Source: a virus
DNA length: 39,490 nt
Direction: 5' to 3' (one strand)
Virus record (IMG/VR): IMGVR_UViG_3300025701_000025
Location: 1-39,490 of that record
The notes below the pieces were generated by a model. The model searched no databases, had not been told where the DNA came from, and saw nothing but the letters and a program-made list of their open reading frames with translations. Each line of letters begins with the position of its first letter. The stretch's first letter is position 1. This document shows positions 1-8,431 of the stretch, in pieces. The position numbers and the translations under genes were made by a program.

Positions 1-1
1 T

Positions 2-1231
2 GATGGTATGTCTATGCTATCCTTCCTTGATGAAGCTATTTGGGAAGAGCTACAAACTAGCAGAGCATGGGTTATTGTAGACTACCCTGAAGTGCCTAAC
101 TATGAGTCACTAACAAGTGAACAGCTTGCTATGATTAATCCATATGCAATGATGGTTAAGGCAGAGAACGTTATTAACTGGCGTAAAGCTAAAGCAGGAG
201 CAAGCAACTCAGAAGTGCTTATAAGCATAATATTGCGATACTATGTAGCTGACTACTCTAAGAACGACTTCCATCCCGACTATGTGGACACGGTGTCACA
301 CTATTTCTTAGATGATTCTGGTATGCTTCAGATTGACTACTATCAACGTAAAGATACTAACGATACTATTGGTGTTGTTAATGGTGAGTTACGCTCACAG
401 TATCAACAATCTTTAACTACACAAGATTGGACACTAATAGACTCTAAGCAGCCTTTAATGCAAGGTGAAAGAATGCCTTTCATTCCTGCCTTTCCGCTTA
501 ACGGTCAAGTAGACCCTATTGAACCTGCTCTACTACCCTTAGTGGATCGAGAGGTAGCCCTCTACAACAAAGTTTCACGTAGGAATCACCTGCTATATGG
601 TGCAGCAACTTACACGCCTGTGGTGATGTCTGACATGACTGATGAGGAGTTTGAAGAGATTACTTCAGCTGGTCTCGGTACATGGATTCATTTACGCAAG
701 GATGATCAAATTAAAGCGCTAGAGACGCCTACCAACTCACTCTCTGACATGGAGAAAGCTATTTCAGCTACTGTTGAAGAGATGGCTAAAATGGGTATTC
801 GTATGCTTTCACCAGAGGGTGGAGCACAGTCTGGCGTAGCTTTAGAGATTCGTAATGCTGCTCAGACAGCACAACTAGGTTTGTTAAATACTAAAGTTTC
901 AAAGACTATGCAGTCAGTTATTACTGTTATGCTTAATTGGAAGTATGGCCTAGGCTTAAAAGATGAAGACATTGAGTATACGTTGAGTGCTGACTTCAAC
1001 CCTACACCTATGGGTGCAGATTGGATGCGCTTAATTACGGACTGGTACCAACAAGGTATTATTCCACGCTCTACTTTCTTGTCTATTGCTAAACAAAATG
1101 ACATTTTACCTACTGACTATGATGATGAAGAAGGTAAAGCAGAAATCCAAACAGACCCCTTAGTGGGGACTAACTCATCAAACATTGATGCGTCTATTCT
1201 TGAAAATCTAAATACAGATAGACAGGTCTAA
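2..1231 (+). CDS. Phage portal protein, DUF4055-like, 5' partial
   Basis: Probable portal: the dodecameric ring at the head vertex through which DNA is packaged and ejected. The reading frame is open to the first bases of the window (Asp-Gly codons precede the ATG at 8), so the gene starts outside it. The first visible residues already resemble an internal DUF4055 segment, R-A-W-V-I-V-D-Y-P at residues 19-27 from that ATG. I infer that roughly 100 N-terminal residues are missing. The rest has the mixed alpha/beta and charged-helix character expected of a portal clip and stem, with a long helical stretch around residues 245-300. A head-morphogenesis protein, scaffold and major capsid protein follow, the usual order around a portal. 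The stop at 1229-1231 lies one base before the next ATG, implying one transcript. The assignment rests on family resemblance plus position. Confidence 0.8.
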   Translation, partial: DGMSMLSFLDEAIWEELQTSRAWVIVDYPEVPNYESLTSEQLAMINPYAMMVKAENVINWRKAKAGASNSEVLISIILRYYVADYSKNDFHPDYVDTVSHYFLDDSGMLQIDYYQRKDTNDTIGVVNGELRSQYQQSLTTQDWTLIDSKQPLMQGERMPFIPAFPLNGQVDPIEPALLPLVDREVALYNKVSRRNHLLYGAATYTPVVMSDMTDEEFEEITSAGLGTWIHLRKDDQIKALETPTNSLSDMEKAISATVEEMAKMGIRMLSPEGGAQSGVALEIRNAAQTAQLGLLNTKVSKTMQSVITVMLNWKYGLGLKDEDIEYTLSADFNPTPMGADWMRLITDWYQQGIIPRSTFLSIAKQNDILPTDYDDEEGKAEIQTDPLVGTNSSNIDASILENLNTDRQV

Positions 1232-1232
1232 T

Positions 1233-1631
1233 ATGAAAAAGGTATTAGCGACTATATTAATTACACTATCCCTGACTGGTTGTTCAGCGTTATCTGCGCT
1301 AATTCCTGGAATGGGTGGAGGTACTAATGTTGCCGCTAATACTCAAATTGGTAAAGAGAATAATCAGACGGGTGTACAACTTGGTGATGTAAAAGAGAAT
1401 AAGGTAGAAGCTCAAGAGATTGGTAAGCTTTCACAAGCAGAAAACGCTATTGAGGCGGCTAATGTAACGATTAACAGTTTACCTCCTTGGGCACTGCTAT
1501 TAATTATTTTAGGCTGGATTCTTCCAAGCCCTATGGAAATTTATAGAGGACTTATTAATGCCATAACAGGTACTATTAGGTATGTTTTTGGTGGTATTTT
1601 TGAGTTTGTAAAATTAATAAGAGGTAAATAA
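1233..1631 (+). CDS. Small lipoprotein with C-terminal membrane segment; candidate unimolecular spanin
   Basis: The 132-residue protein starts with a lipoprotein signal: MKK, a hydrophobic stretch, then lipobox L14-T15-G16-C17. A Gly-rich and then polar Asn/Gln/Lys-rich segment (about 25-82) would lie in the periplasm. A strong transmembrane helix follows at about 84-98 (PPWALLLIILGWILP), and a second weakly hydrophobic stretch at about 106-128. An outer-membrane lipoprotein end plus a C-terminal inner-membrane helix is the layout of u-spanins such as T1 gp11 (131 residues), which fuse the two membranes in the last step of lysis. No holin, endolysin or Rz/Rz1 pair is next to it. It sits between portal and head-morphogenesis genes, which is unusual for lysis. 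Its stop overlaps the next ATG by one base (TAATG). A superinfection-exclusion lipoprotein or a virion lipoprotein is the alternative. Confidence 0.55.
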   Translation: MKKVLATILITLSLTGCSALSALIPGMGGGTNVAANTQIGKENNQTGVQLGDVKENKVEAQEIGKLSQAENAIEAANVTINSLPPWALLLIILGWILPSPMEIYRGLINAITGTIRYVFGGIFEFVKLIRGK

Positions 1632-4600
1632 TGGCTATTAATGACGATCTGTATGATAGAATCGTTCAGCACTTAGCTGATACACGACTCTATGAGTTAG
1701 AGACACAAACAAACGTGTCTAGGGGTATCAGAAGACATCAAAAGAGGCTTCGTGCCCTTTTAGTGCGAGACATTCGTGCAAATCTTAAGCCAGAAATTAC
1801 AAGAGCAATGAAGGAAATTCACAATACTACACACAATAGTATTAGTGACTTTGCATCTGCAGCAACTTCCTTTCATGCAAATAATTTAGAAAAGTCTACA
1901 GGTAAGTTTTTTAAGGTTATTAAACCAAGAGGATCAGAAGTTGCCCTAGACATTGTTGGGCCAAATATTCAAACATCTAAATCTATTAGATCGCATTTTG
2001 ATTCAATTGGCTCGGCTGAATTTCAAAGAATTCAGTCTAAAGTTAAATTAGGATTAGCAGAAGGTAAGTCTCAAAAAGAGATTATTAGTTCTGTGTTAGA
2101 CACAACGCGCTTGACAGAAAGTCAAGTAAAATCATTAGTAAGAACATCTATTACCAGAACTGAGGCGTTAGCTATCGATAGAGTAATGGAAAGAAACAAG
2201 GATATAGTATATGGATATCGTTTTACAGCTGTACTTGATTCTCGAACCAGTCCTACATGCTCCAGTCTCGATGGTAAGGTCTTTCTTCTCGACAACATTA
2301 AATATCGACCGCCTCTTCATTGGAATTGTCGATCAGCGTTGGTCCCTGTATTAAAGTCTAAAGAAGAAATTGCTAAAGTAGAATCAGATAGAATTAAGAA
2401 AAGAGCATTAGCCGAGGTAGCCGCAGGTAAACTTAACGGCGAGACCCCTAAGGTGGAAGATTATTCTCAGTGGTTAATTAGACAACCTATGAATATTCAA
2501 ACACAACATCTTGGTTCAGAAGAATTAGTAAGTTTGTTTCAATCAGGCACACTAAAAGTAGGTGAGTTCTTTACGCCAAAGGGTAGAGGTATTAGCATTG
2601 CTGCGCTGAGAAAACTAGACAATTTAAGAACAATGACTTTTCCAACTAGGCAAGCAGCTATTAGTAAGATTGACAATGATGCTGACATTATTGCAATAAC
2701 TAGACCTTATGACTTGCTTCGTAGCACAGAAAACCAAAGAAAGCTTAAAGCATTTTATATTGCAGAGTCGGATGATATTCGGCAAGCAATGTCATTGACT
2801 GACTTTAAAGGTACTACACTTGGTGGTAAGAGAGCGGTAAGGCTACGAGCCAACAATGAATTTGATGAACGTAATATGTCATTCGACCCGTTTACAGGGG
2901 AAATGAAATCTACATTACTTTATGATCCAGACCTGTCTGTTTATCAAGAACGGATTGACTTCATGAAGAACTCTAAGTTACTTACAAGGGATCAAAAAGA
3001 TTTTATCGAAAGTTTTGCCGAGAGCCTAGAAGATCAAATTAGTGTCAATAATCAAAGTGTGGTTGTAGAAAACTTACGTCTTCTTTTTGAACGGTATTCC
3101 AAAGATAAAAGTAGTTGGAATAACTTTATTGCCGTGGCTAGAGCAGAACAACAATTTAGCGTTACTAACGTTTCTAGAATTTTAGACAGACGTTCAAGAG
3201 AAAGAGCCGAGTTGTTTGCTAAATACATTGCTGGTGAAGACCCCAAGGTACAAATTCAAGGCAAGTATTATTCATTTGAAGACCTTACAAAGAATCTTCT
3301 TGATAATCAACGATTTGTTGATAGATGGGTGGATAACTACGGTAGAAGTCTAGCAAGACGAACCTACTACACAGGAAGAGCACCATTACGTAGCTATTTC
3401 TTTAAACCAAATAATATTGAGTTTAATGATCAGGTGCATAATTGGATTAAAAAGAATATTCCTGGAGCCAGGTTAGCCTATATTCGTGGACTAGATGATC
3501 TTGAAACTTATCAAAAATTGACTAAGATTATTGGCAAAGTTAAAGACTTTACTGATATTGATAAATTCTTAACTAGTAAAAAAGAACAAATTCGTAGAAT
3601 TATTGATTTTGAATTATCTGCTAGACGAATAAAAGATAAGTATATTAAAGATTTTGTAGATGAAACATTAAATGATAAGAAAGCTATTGACGTTATTTCA
3701 AAAGTATTTAATACAATTGGTGACGGTACTGCAACTGACTATGATAGTATTGCAATTAATGTTGGAAAAGTTCTTAGAGAAAATTGGGAACTACCATTCC
3801 CTTCCTACAAGCCTACATTGGCAGATTATCACGCAGATGGTTCAAGACTACTTCAGTTACTTAAAGATCAAGGTAAGATTAAAATTCAACTTCGAGGTAA
3901 AACAAGAAGAAGTGTTATTGACCTTGAAACAGGCAGAGCAAGCGGCGCTTGGAAAGATACAATATCTAGAGAAGTAGTAATTGTAGATAAGGACATGCTA
4001 GAATTACAATCTAGAAATAGACAAATTCTGTTAGCTCAACGCTTTGGAATTGTTAATAGTAGAGATAAATTATATATTAAGGCTGGACAGAAGACATATT
4101 ATGATGCTCGTGGTAAAAACACAAGTATTAGTATAATTACAAGACGAGCTTCTGCCAACTATGACAAAGTATTAGTAGACAAAGATTTTGCAAAGATGCT
4201 GAATCATACTATGAGTGTAGAATATGAGACAGACCTAGAGTTTGCATCCTTTATGGATGATGTAGTTAGGTTCAGGGACCCAAGAGGTAACTCTGCTAAA
4301 TATGATGCCATAAATGAATTCAGAAAGCTAATTATTAAGCGTGGAGACCAAGGCTATGGCTTCATGCAGACAGTTAAGTGGCATACTCAACGGGGTAAGC
4401 CATTCACAGTTACTGCTCAAATTGACGGTCGTGGTCGTGTTTATTATCAGGGCTACTTAACCCCCACAGGTGGTGAGGTAGTACGTCCCTTTTTAAACAG
4501 TGCGTATTCACGACAATTTGGTGCAGCCGAACTGAGAGAGCTAACTACACAGATAGGCTCTTTAATTGGCCCTGCAACAGAGGCATTAACTCAAGCAGGT

Positions 4601-6067
4601 AGATTAGAAATCTTTAACAGAAATCAAGAAGACCTATTAACATTAGGTCGGTTACTATTAAGAAAAACACAAAGAGATAGATCTATTAGAGAATTTCTAG
4701 AGCACCCTTTAATCGCAGGATTAGATGCCGAGGAAGTTCCTAAAATGACAAGATTAGCTTTAGAGTATGCAAGGGTACATGACCATGTTCAAGGTGACTT
4801 TGCAGATATAAAAAAGCTAGCAAGTTATCAAACCAAACTAATGATTGAGAATGACGCCTCATCAAGCGGTGCTCAGATTATTGGTTTAAGTACAAGAGAC
4901 AGAAGTATTTCTCTTAACTCTAATGTAGTACCTACAAACCAAAAGAACAGACTATATGACTTAGTTGCTATGGATACGGTGTCCGATCCAGCATTTCAAG
5001 CCATTGATAAACTAGCTGACGCAAATATTCAATGGACTGATTTACAAAAAGCTGCTAAGGCACAAAACATGGTCTCATTTTATGGTGCTGGTAGAGCTAC
5101 ACAGGCGGCAAATATTGAAGCTAAATTTGCTGGTATTCTAGAACGTAAAGGTTATACCGTTATTACTAGAGAAGAGTTAAGAACAATAAACAATCAAATC
5201 GATAGACTAGTTAAGGATGCTGATCGCATAGGTGCGACAAATACTTCTTACGGTCTAAAACAACTAAAACGTGAACTAATTGAAGTGCTAGACAACGAAG
5301 TCCCTGTGGGAAAAGAGTTAATGGCTGCTGCAAGAGATGTTCACCCTGATGTTGAAGCCTTCGTGGACAAACTTGCAAACACGCGAGTTGGTTTAATTGG
5401 CCCTAACGAGTTTAAACAAGTATCCGAGATTATGTCTAGGAAACTTGCCGAACGAGCGCCCATTACTCAAAAGTTCGTACAATTCTGGAAAGATGCAGCA
5501 AAATCATTTGTCGATGAAACTCAAAAGGTAGACATTCCTTGGGTTACATTTGATGGAAAAGTGTTGTATCAAAGATATAGACCAAAGATTCAATCTAGTA
5601 TTGAATTTAGAGACCCTGTAACAGGTCGAATGGTTCGAAACATTTACGAAGCAAAAGCCGAAGACGCTACACTATTAGGAAAAGCTAGTTTAAACAGAGC
5701 AGGAATTGGTATGGGTGTTAACGGGAATCATATGAATGATGCCTCAATTGTTCGTCAGTACCACTTATGGGGTCAACGAAACAATGTACCTACAGCAACA
5801 ATTCATGATGCTTTCTTTACAAACATTGGCGATGCAGTTAAATCTAAGGATGCCTTAAGGCTTATCTACGCAGATGCGTTAGATGGAGACACTATTAGGC
5901 AAACATTAAATGAGTTGCGTAGACAAGGAATGTCAAGAAAAACTTATGATGCGTTGATATTACGTGCCAAACAAGAGGGCTTACTAGATCCAGCAAATGG
6001 TTTAACTAGAGAAGATATTTTAGCCCCGATAAGACCGGGATATGATTTTTATGGGGTTGGCCCATGA
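1631..6067 (+). CDS. MuF-like head-morphogenesis protein fused to a T7/N4-type single-subunit RNA polymerase
   Basis: This 1,478-residue protein has two recognisable parts. The N-terminal part is Mu gpF-like (minor head protein). It has T-S-P-T-C210-S-S-L-D-G-K at 206-216, P-P-L-H230-W-N-C233-R at 227-234, and the usual tail Q-W-L-I-R-Q-P near 280. The C-terminal part has the single-subunit RNA polymerase motifs in order: D932-G-R-G-R936-V-Y (T7 421-427), motif A D1075-ASSSG-A-Q (T7 D537-GSCSG-I-Q), motif B K1143-x7-Y1151-G (T7 K631/Y639), H1367-M-N-D-A-S-I-V-R (T7 H784-SQDGSHLR), and motif C T-I-H1392-D1393 (T7 H811-D812). The Arg four residues before the motif B Lys in T7 is Gln here. About 1,140 residues follow the MuF part, close to the N4 mini-vRNAP domain. 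The only cysteines are C210 and C233. It lies in the standard MuF slot between portal and scaffold. I infer a packaged polymerase ejected into the host; this is untested. Confidence 0.85.
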   Translation: MAINDDLYDRIVQHLADTRLYELETQTNVSRGIRRHQKRLRALLVRDIRANLKPEITRAMKEIHNTTHNSISDFASAATSFHANNLEKSTGKFFKVIKPRGSEVALDIVGPNIQTSKSIRSHFDSIGSAEFQRIQSKVKLGLAEGKSQKEIISSVLDTTRLTESQVKSLVRTSITRTEALAIDRVMERNKDIVYGYRFTAVLDSRTSPTCSSLDGKVFLLDNIKYRPPLHWNCRSALVPVLKSKEEIAKVESDRIKKRALAEVAAGKLNGETPKVEDYSQWLIRQPMNIQTQHLGSEELVSLFQSGTLKVGEFFTPKGRGISIAALRKLDNLRTMTFPTRQAAISKIDNDADIIAITRPYDLLRSTENQRKLKAFYIAESDDIRQAMSLTDFKGTTLGGKRAVRLRANNEFDERNMSFDPFTGEMKSTLLYDPDLSVYQERIDFMKNSKLLTRDQKDFIESFAESLEDQISVNNQSVVVENLRLLFERYSKDKSSWNNFIAVARAEQQFSVTNVSRILDRRSRERAELFAKYIAGEDPKVQIQGKYYSFEDLTKNLLDNQRFVDRWVDNYGRSLARRTYYTGRAPLRSYFFKPNNIEFNDQVHNWIKKNIPGARLAYIRGLDDLETYQKLTKIIGKVKDFTDIDKFLTSKKEQIRRIIDFELSARRIKDKYIKDFVDETLNDKKAIDVISKVFNTIGDGTATDYDSIAINVGKVLRENWELPFPSYKPTLADYHADGSRLLQLLKDQGKIKIQLRGKTRRSVIDLETGRASGAWKDTISREVVIVDKDMLELQSRNRQILLAQRFGIVNSRDKLYIKAGQKTYYDARGKNTSISIITRRASANYDKVLVDKDFAKMLNHTMSVEYETDLEFASFMDDVVRFRDPRGNSAKYDAINEFRKLIIKRGDQGYGFMQTVKWHTQRGKPFTVTAQIDGRGRVYYQGYLTPTGGEVVRPFLNSAYSRQFGAAELRELTTQIGSLIGPATEALTQAGRLEIFNRNQEDLLTLGRLLLRKTQRDRSIREFLEHPLIAGLDAEEVPKMTRLALEYARVHDHVQGDFADIKKLASYQTKLMIENDASSSGAQIIGLSTRDRSISLNSNVVPTNQKNRLYDLVAMDTVSDPAFQAIDKLADANIQWTDLQKAAKAQNMVSFYGAGRATQAANIEAKFAGILERKGYTVITREELRTINNQIDRLVKDADRIGATNTSYGLKQLKRELIEVLDNEVPVGKELMAAARDVHPDVEAFVDKLANTRVGLIGPNEFKQVSEIMSRKLAERAPITQKFVQFWKDAAKSFVDETQKVDIPWVTFDGKVLYQRYRPKIQSSIEFRDPVTGRMVRNIYEAKAEDATLLGKASLNRAGIGMGVNGNHMNDASIVRQYHLWGQRNNVPTATIHDAFFTNIGDAVKSKDALRLIYADALDGDTIRQTLNELRRQGMSRKTYDALILRAKQEGLLDPANGLTREDILAPIRPGYDFYGVGP

Positions 6068-6082
6068 TAACAACAACAAACA

Positions 6083-6128
6083 CCCTAGAATTTGTAATTC
6101 AAAGGGATCTAAATAAACGGCTGTGCCG
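6083..6128 (+). promoter_or_regulatory. Two short hairpins with 3-nt loops; possible single-subunit-RNAP promoter(s)
   Basis: The 75-base gap after the MuF-RNAP gene holds two small inverted repeats. The first has stem GAATT (6088-6092) and AATTC (6096-6100) around loop TGT, nested inside CCCT (6083-6086) and AGGG (6103-6106). The second has CGGC (6118-6121) and GCCG (6125-6128), also around loop TGT. N4 virion RNA polymerase promoters are 5-7 bp hairpins with a 3-nt loop and a central purine placed at -11. By that rule, G6094 would put +1 at 6105, inside the GGG at 6104-6106. Small hairpins occur by chance in AT-rich DNA, and the second one abuts the ribosome binding site (AAGGA) of the scaffold gene, so this is speculative. 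Confidence 0.25.
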
Positions 6129-6142
6129 AAGGAAAATAAATA

Positions 6143-6790
6143 ATGAGTGATGATAACAGTAACGTAGAACAAGAACCAAACGAAACAGCAGTAGTATCAA
6201 GTAAAGATACTGAGGCGCTACTAGAAAAAATGGTAGAAGAACGCCTAGCTAAAGTTAAGTCTAGTCTAGATAAAGCATATTCGGAACGTGATGAAGCACT
6301 AAAGCGTGCTGTTCAACTTGAAGATGAACGTAAACAACAAAAGCTATCTGCTCTTGAGGCTGAAGGAAAGCACAAGGAAGTAGCTGAAATGAAGTTGACA
6401 GAACTTCAAGAAAAACTACGCATTGCTGAGGAGCGAAACATCAAGTTAACACGAGATGCGGCTGTTCGTGATGCACTCACGGGTTTAGATTTCCGTAATG
6501 AACGCTCACAACAGATGGCTTATCGTGATGTAGTAGACCAATTGATTCAGGATCCCGAAACGGGTGGTTGGATTCATAAGTCTGGTGCATCCATTAAGGA
6601 ATTTGTGAATGCGTTTTCTAAGGATGATGATAATACATTCTTATTTAAACCTAAAACTAATTCGGGAAGCGGCACTAGCTCTGTAGGAGGTACGCCGAAG
6701 TTAGATCCCAATAAAAAGATGTCAGACCTTTCTACTGCTGAAATTATGCAGTTAGCTGCGGCTGGCAAATTAGGAAACTTTTCACTTTAA
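6143..6790 (+). CDS. Capsid scaffolding protein
   Basis: This is probably the scaffold that guides procapsid assembly and then leaves the head. The 215 residues are strongly charged and helical: an acidic N-terminus, then a long predicted coiled coil at about 25-105 rich in Glu, Lys, Ala and Leu. A compact segment follows (about 105-165, with DxETGGW and a helix). A Gly/Ser/Thr linker comes next, then a basic patch L-D-P-N-K-K near 190 and a short C-terminal helix, which in other scaffolds is where the capsid protein binds. No cysteines are present. Placement directly before the major capsid gene is the classic position. AAGGA at 6129-6133 provides the ribosome binding site for the ATG at 6143. 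The function is inferred from composition and position, not from a sequence signature I can name. Confidence 0.75.
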   Translation: MSDDNSNVEQEPNETAVVSSKDTEALLEKMVEERLAKVKSSLDKAYSERDEALKRAVQLEDERKQQKLSALEAEGKHKEVAEMKLTELQEKLRIAEERNIKLTRDAAVRDALTGLDFRNERSQQMAYRDVVDQLIQDPETGGWIHKSGASIKEFVNAFSKDDDNTFLFKPKTNSGSGTSSVGGTPKLDPNKKMSDLSTAEIMQLAAAGKLGNFSL

Positions 6791-6821
6791 TAAAAATTAA
6801 TCAATTTCTAGGAGAAATTAA

Positions 6822-7913
6822 ATGATTGACCATACCCTATTTAAGAACGTTGCCTTGGCAATTAGCGCATACTCTGATGAGGCATACACTACTGCTAAGA
6901 AGCTAAACTCTACTGGTTTAGTTGGCACAAACAACATGATCAACGCTGGCGGTGAAAACTTCACTGGTCAAATGCGCTGGTACAAGCCCCTAGCTGCTAA
7001 CATTAACGTAGCTAGCTTGACTTCAGCAACTGCTGGTACTTATACCGACATCTCTACCGAGATTGCTGACTACATTAAGTCTGTTCGCACTTTTGGCGCA
7101 CAGCAAGTGAACCTGCAACAAGTGGTTTCACAACAAGACGGTCTGTTGAAGATCGCCCGTGACTTTGCCGAAGTACGCGGCAATGACGAGTCTAACGCAG
7201 TTGTTTCTATCCTCAAGGGTGTTGCAGCTTACGAAGTTAGCCGTGGTGCTGGTATTGTTGAATTTGATACCGACGCCGATGGCGCTGGTGTTGGTGCTTT
7301 TGTTGACATCAACGCCGCTGGTACCTTTGGTACTGCCGCTACTGACCTCGCTACTGAGCGTAAGTTGTTTGACGCTTCTGCTATTGGTGCAGCTCGCGGT
7401 CAACGCTTGTTCAAGGCTATTGGCATGGGCTTCAAGGATCATGAGCCTGACTTTATGTACATGGTTACTTCACCTGAAACAATGGCTGAACTCCGTGCTG
7501 CAAACTTGGTGGACACGACCACTGTTGTAGATGGCAACTTGGAATTCCAAACCGTCTTTGGTGGTAAGTTCCGTTTGGTGATGAGCCGTGTTGATCAGGG
7601 TAACCTATCAGCTTCTGCTAACGTTAACGATCGTTCTGTTAAGACCACGTTCCTCGTTAAGCCAGGTTCTATTGCCTTCTCTCCAATCGTTGTACCTACC
7701 CCTGTTGAAGTTGACCGTGATGCGGCTTCTTACACTGGTGGCGGTTCTACTAACGTGTGGTATCGCTACGGCTTCGTAATGCACCCAATGGGTTACGACT
7801 GGGCCGGTTCTACCTCTGCTTTTGCAACCAACACAGCCTACGGTACCGCTGGCTCATGGTCACGCAAGATGGATGCTTTGAACCTCGGTATTCTCCCTAT
7901 TTTCCACGCTTAA
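6822..7913 (+). CDS. Major capsid protein
   Basis: This is the probable HK97-fold coat protein, 363 residues, following the scaffold and preceding the head-tail connector genes. No cysteines are present. Late segments such as the F-S-P-I-V-V-P-T-P stretch near 285 and W-Y-R-Y-G-F-V-M-H-P-M-G near 320 look like beta-rich P/A-domain strands, and the protein ends with aromatic and hydrophobic residues. A clear AGGAGA ribosome binding site precedes the ATG. Codon use differs sharply from the neighbours: all 14 Lys codons are AAG, Arg is only CGT or CGC, and Asn is almost always AAC. The neighbouring genes use AAA, AGA and AAT freely. This fits the most heavily translated protein of the phage. The exact coat-protein family cannot be told by eye; gene order and codon bias carry the call. 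Confidence 0.88.
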   Translation: MIDHTLFKNVALAISAYSDEAYTTAKKLNSTGLVGTNNMINAGGENFTGQMRWYKPLAANINVASLTSATAGTYTDISTEIADYIKSVRTFGAQQVNLQQVVSQQDGLLKIARDFAEVRGNDESNAVVSILKGVAAYEVSRGAGIVEFDTDADGAGVGAFVDINAAGTFGTAATDLATERKLFDASAIGAARGQRLFKAIGMGFKDHEPDFMYMVTSPETMAELRAANLVDTTTVVDGNLEFQTVFGGKFRLVMSRVDQGNLSASANVNDRSVKTTFLVKPGSIAFSPIVVPTPVEVDRDAASYTGGGSTNVWYRYGFVMHPMGYDWAGSTSAFATNTAYGTAGSWSRKMDALNLGILPIFHA

Positions 7914-7930
7914 TCCACTAGGAGGAACTG

Positions 7931-8431
7931 ATGGCACTAACTCTTAATGTAAACTCATATGTGACTGTCAGCCAAGCCGAAGACTATTTTGATACACGCA
8001 TTGATGCGTCATCTTGGAATAGCGCTGACGCTGACGACAAAGAGTCTGCCCTTGTGACTGCAACTCTAATTCTTGATGAAAATCAATTTATAGGGGCTGC
8101 TGTCAGTTCCACACAAAGTCTAGCCTGGCCTAGAACATCTGCAAGCTACTATGATACTAAGTTAGGTATGCAAGTAGATATTGCTTCTAATGAGATTCCA
8201 AATCGATTAAAATTAGCTGTTTATGAAATGGCTAATCACTTACTCGCAAACGAAAACTTATTAGACAACACTGCACAAACTTTTGAAAAGATCAAGATTG
8301 GATCTATTGCAATTGAGGACAACTCTTCGGATTACGTGCCTCCCCCGCTAGTTCCAACTACTGCTAAAAAGTTTATTAAGCCCCTGCTTACCTCTGCTCA
8401 AGGTGGCGGTATCTGGTGGAGGGCTAATTAA
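7931..8431 (+). CDS. Head-tail connector / adaptor, DnaT-like family
   Basis: The 166-residue protein begins MALTLNVNSYVTVSQAEDYF and continues with helical segments, then S-L-A-W-P-R-T near 57-64 and a helix following I-P-N-R-L-K. The AWPR motif and this helical layout are typical of phage proteins annotated as putative DnaT-like ssDNA-binding proteins, which sit right after the capsid gene and are thought to act as head-completion adaptors (HK97 gp6-like) that bind the portal. The DNA-binding name is historical and nothing here shows DNA binding. A very strong ribosome binding site (AGGAGG at 7920-7925) precedes the ATG. The stop overlaps the next start by one base, suggesting translational coupling through the connector set. 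Confidence 0.72.
   Translation: MALTLNVNSYVTVSQAEDYFDTRIDASSWNSADADDKESALVTATLILDENQFIGAAVSSTQSLAWPRTSASYYDTKLGMQVDIASNEIPNRLKLAVYEMANHLLANENLLDNTAQTFEKIKIGSIAIEDNSSDYVPPPLVPTTAKKFIKPLLTSAQGGGIWWRAN

Noticed and set aside
4421-5850. Polymerase part read as a family A DNA polymerase
   Set aside because: Motif C is T-I-H-D-A-F-F, not the H-D-E of Pol A. The DxxGR motif and the D-x-S-x-S-G-x-Q form of motif A are RNA polymerase features.
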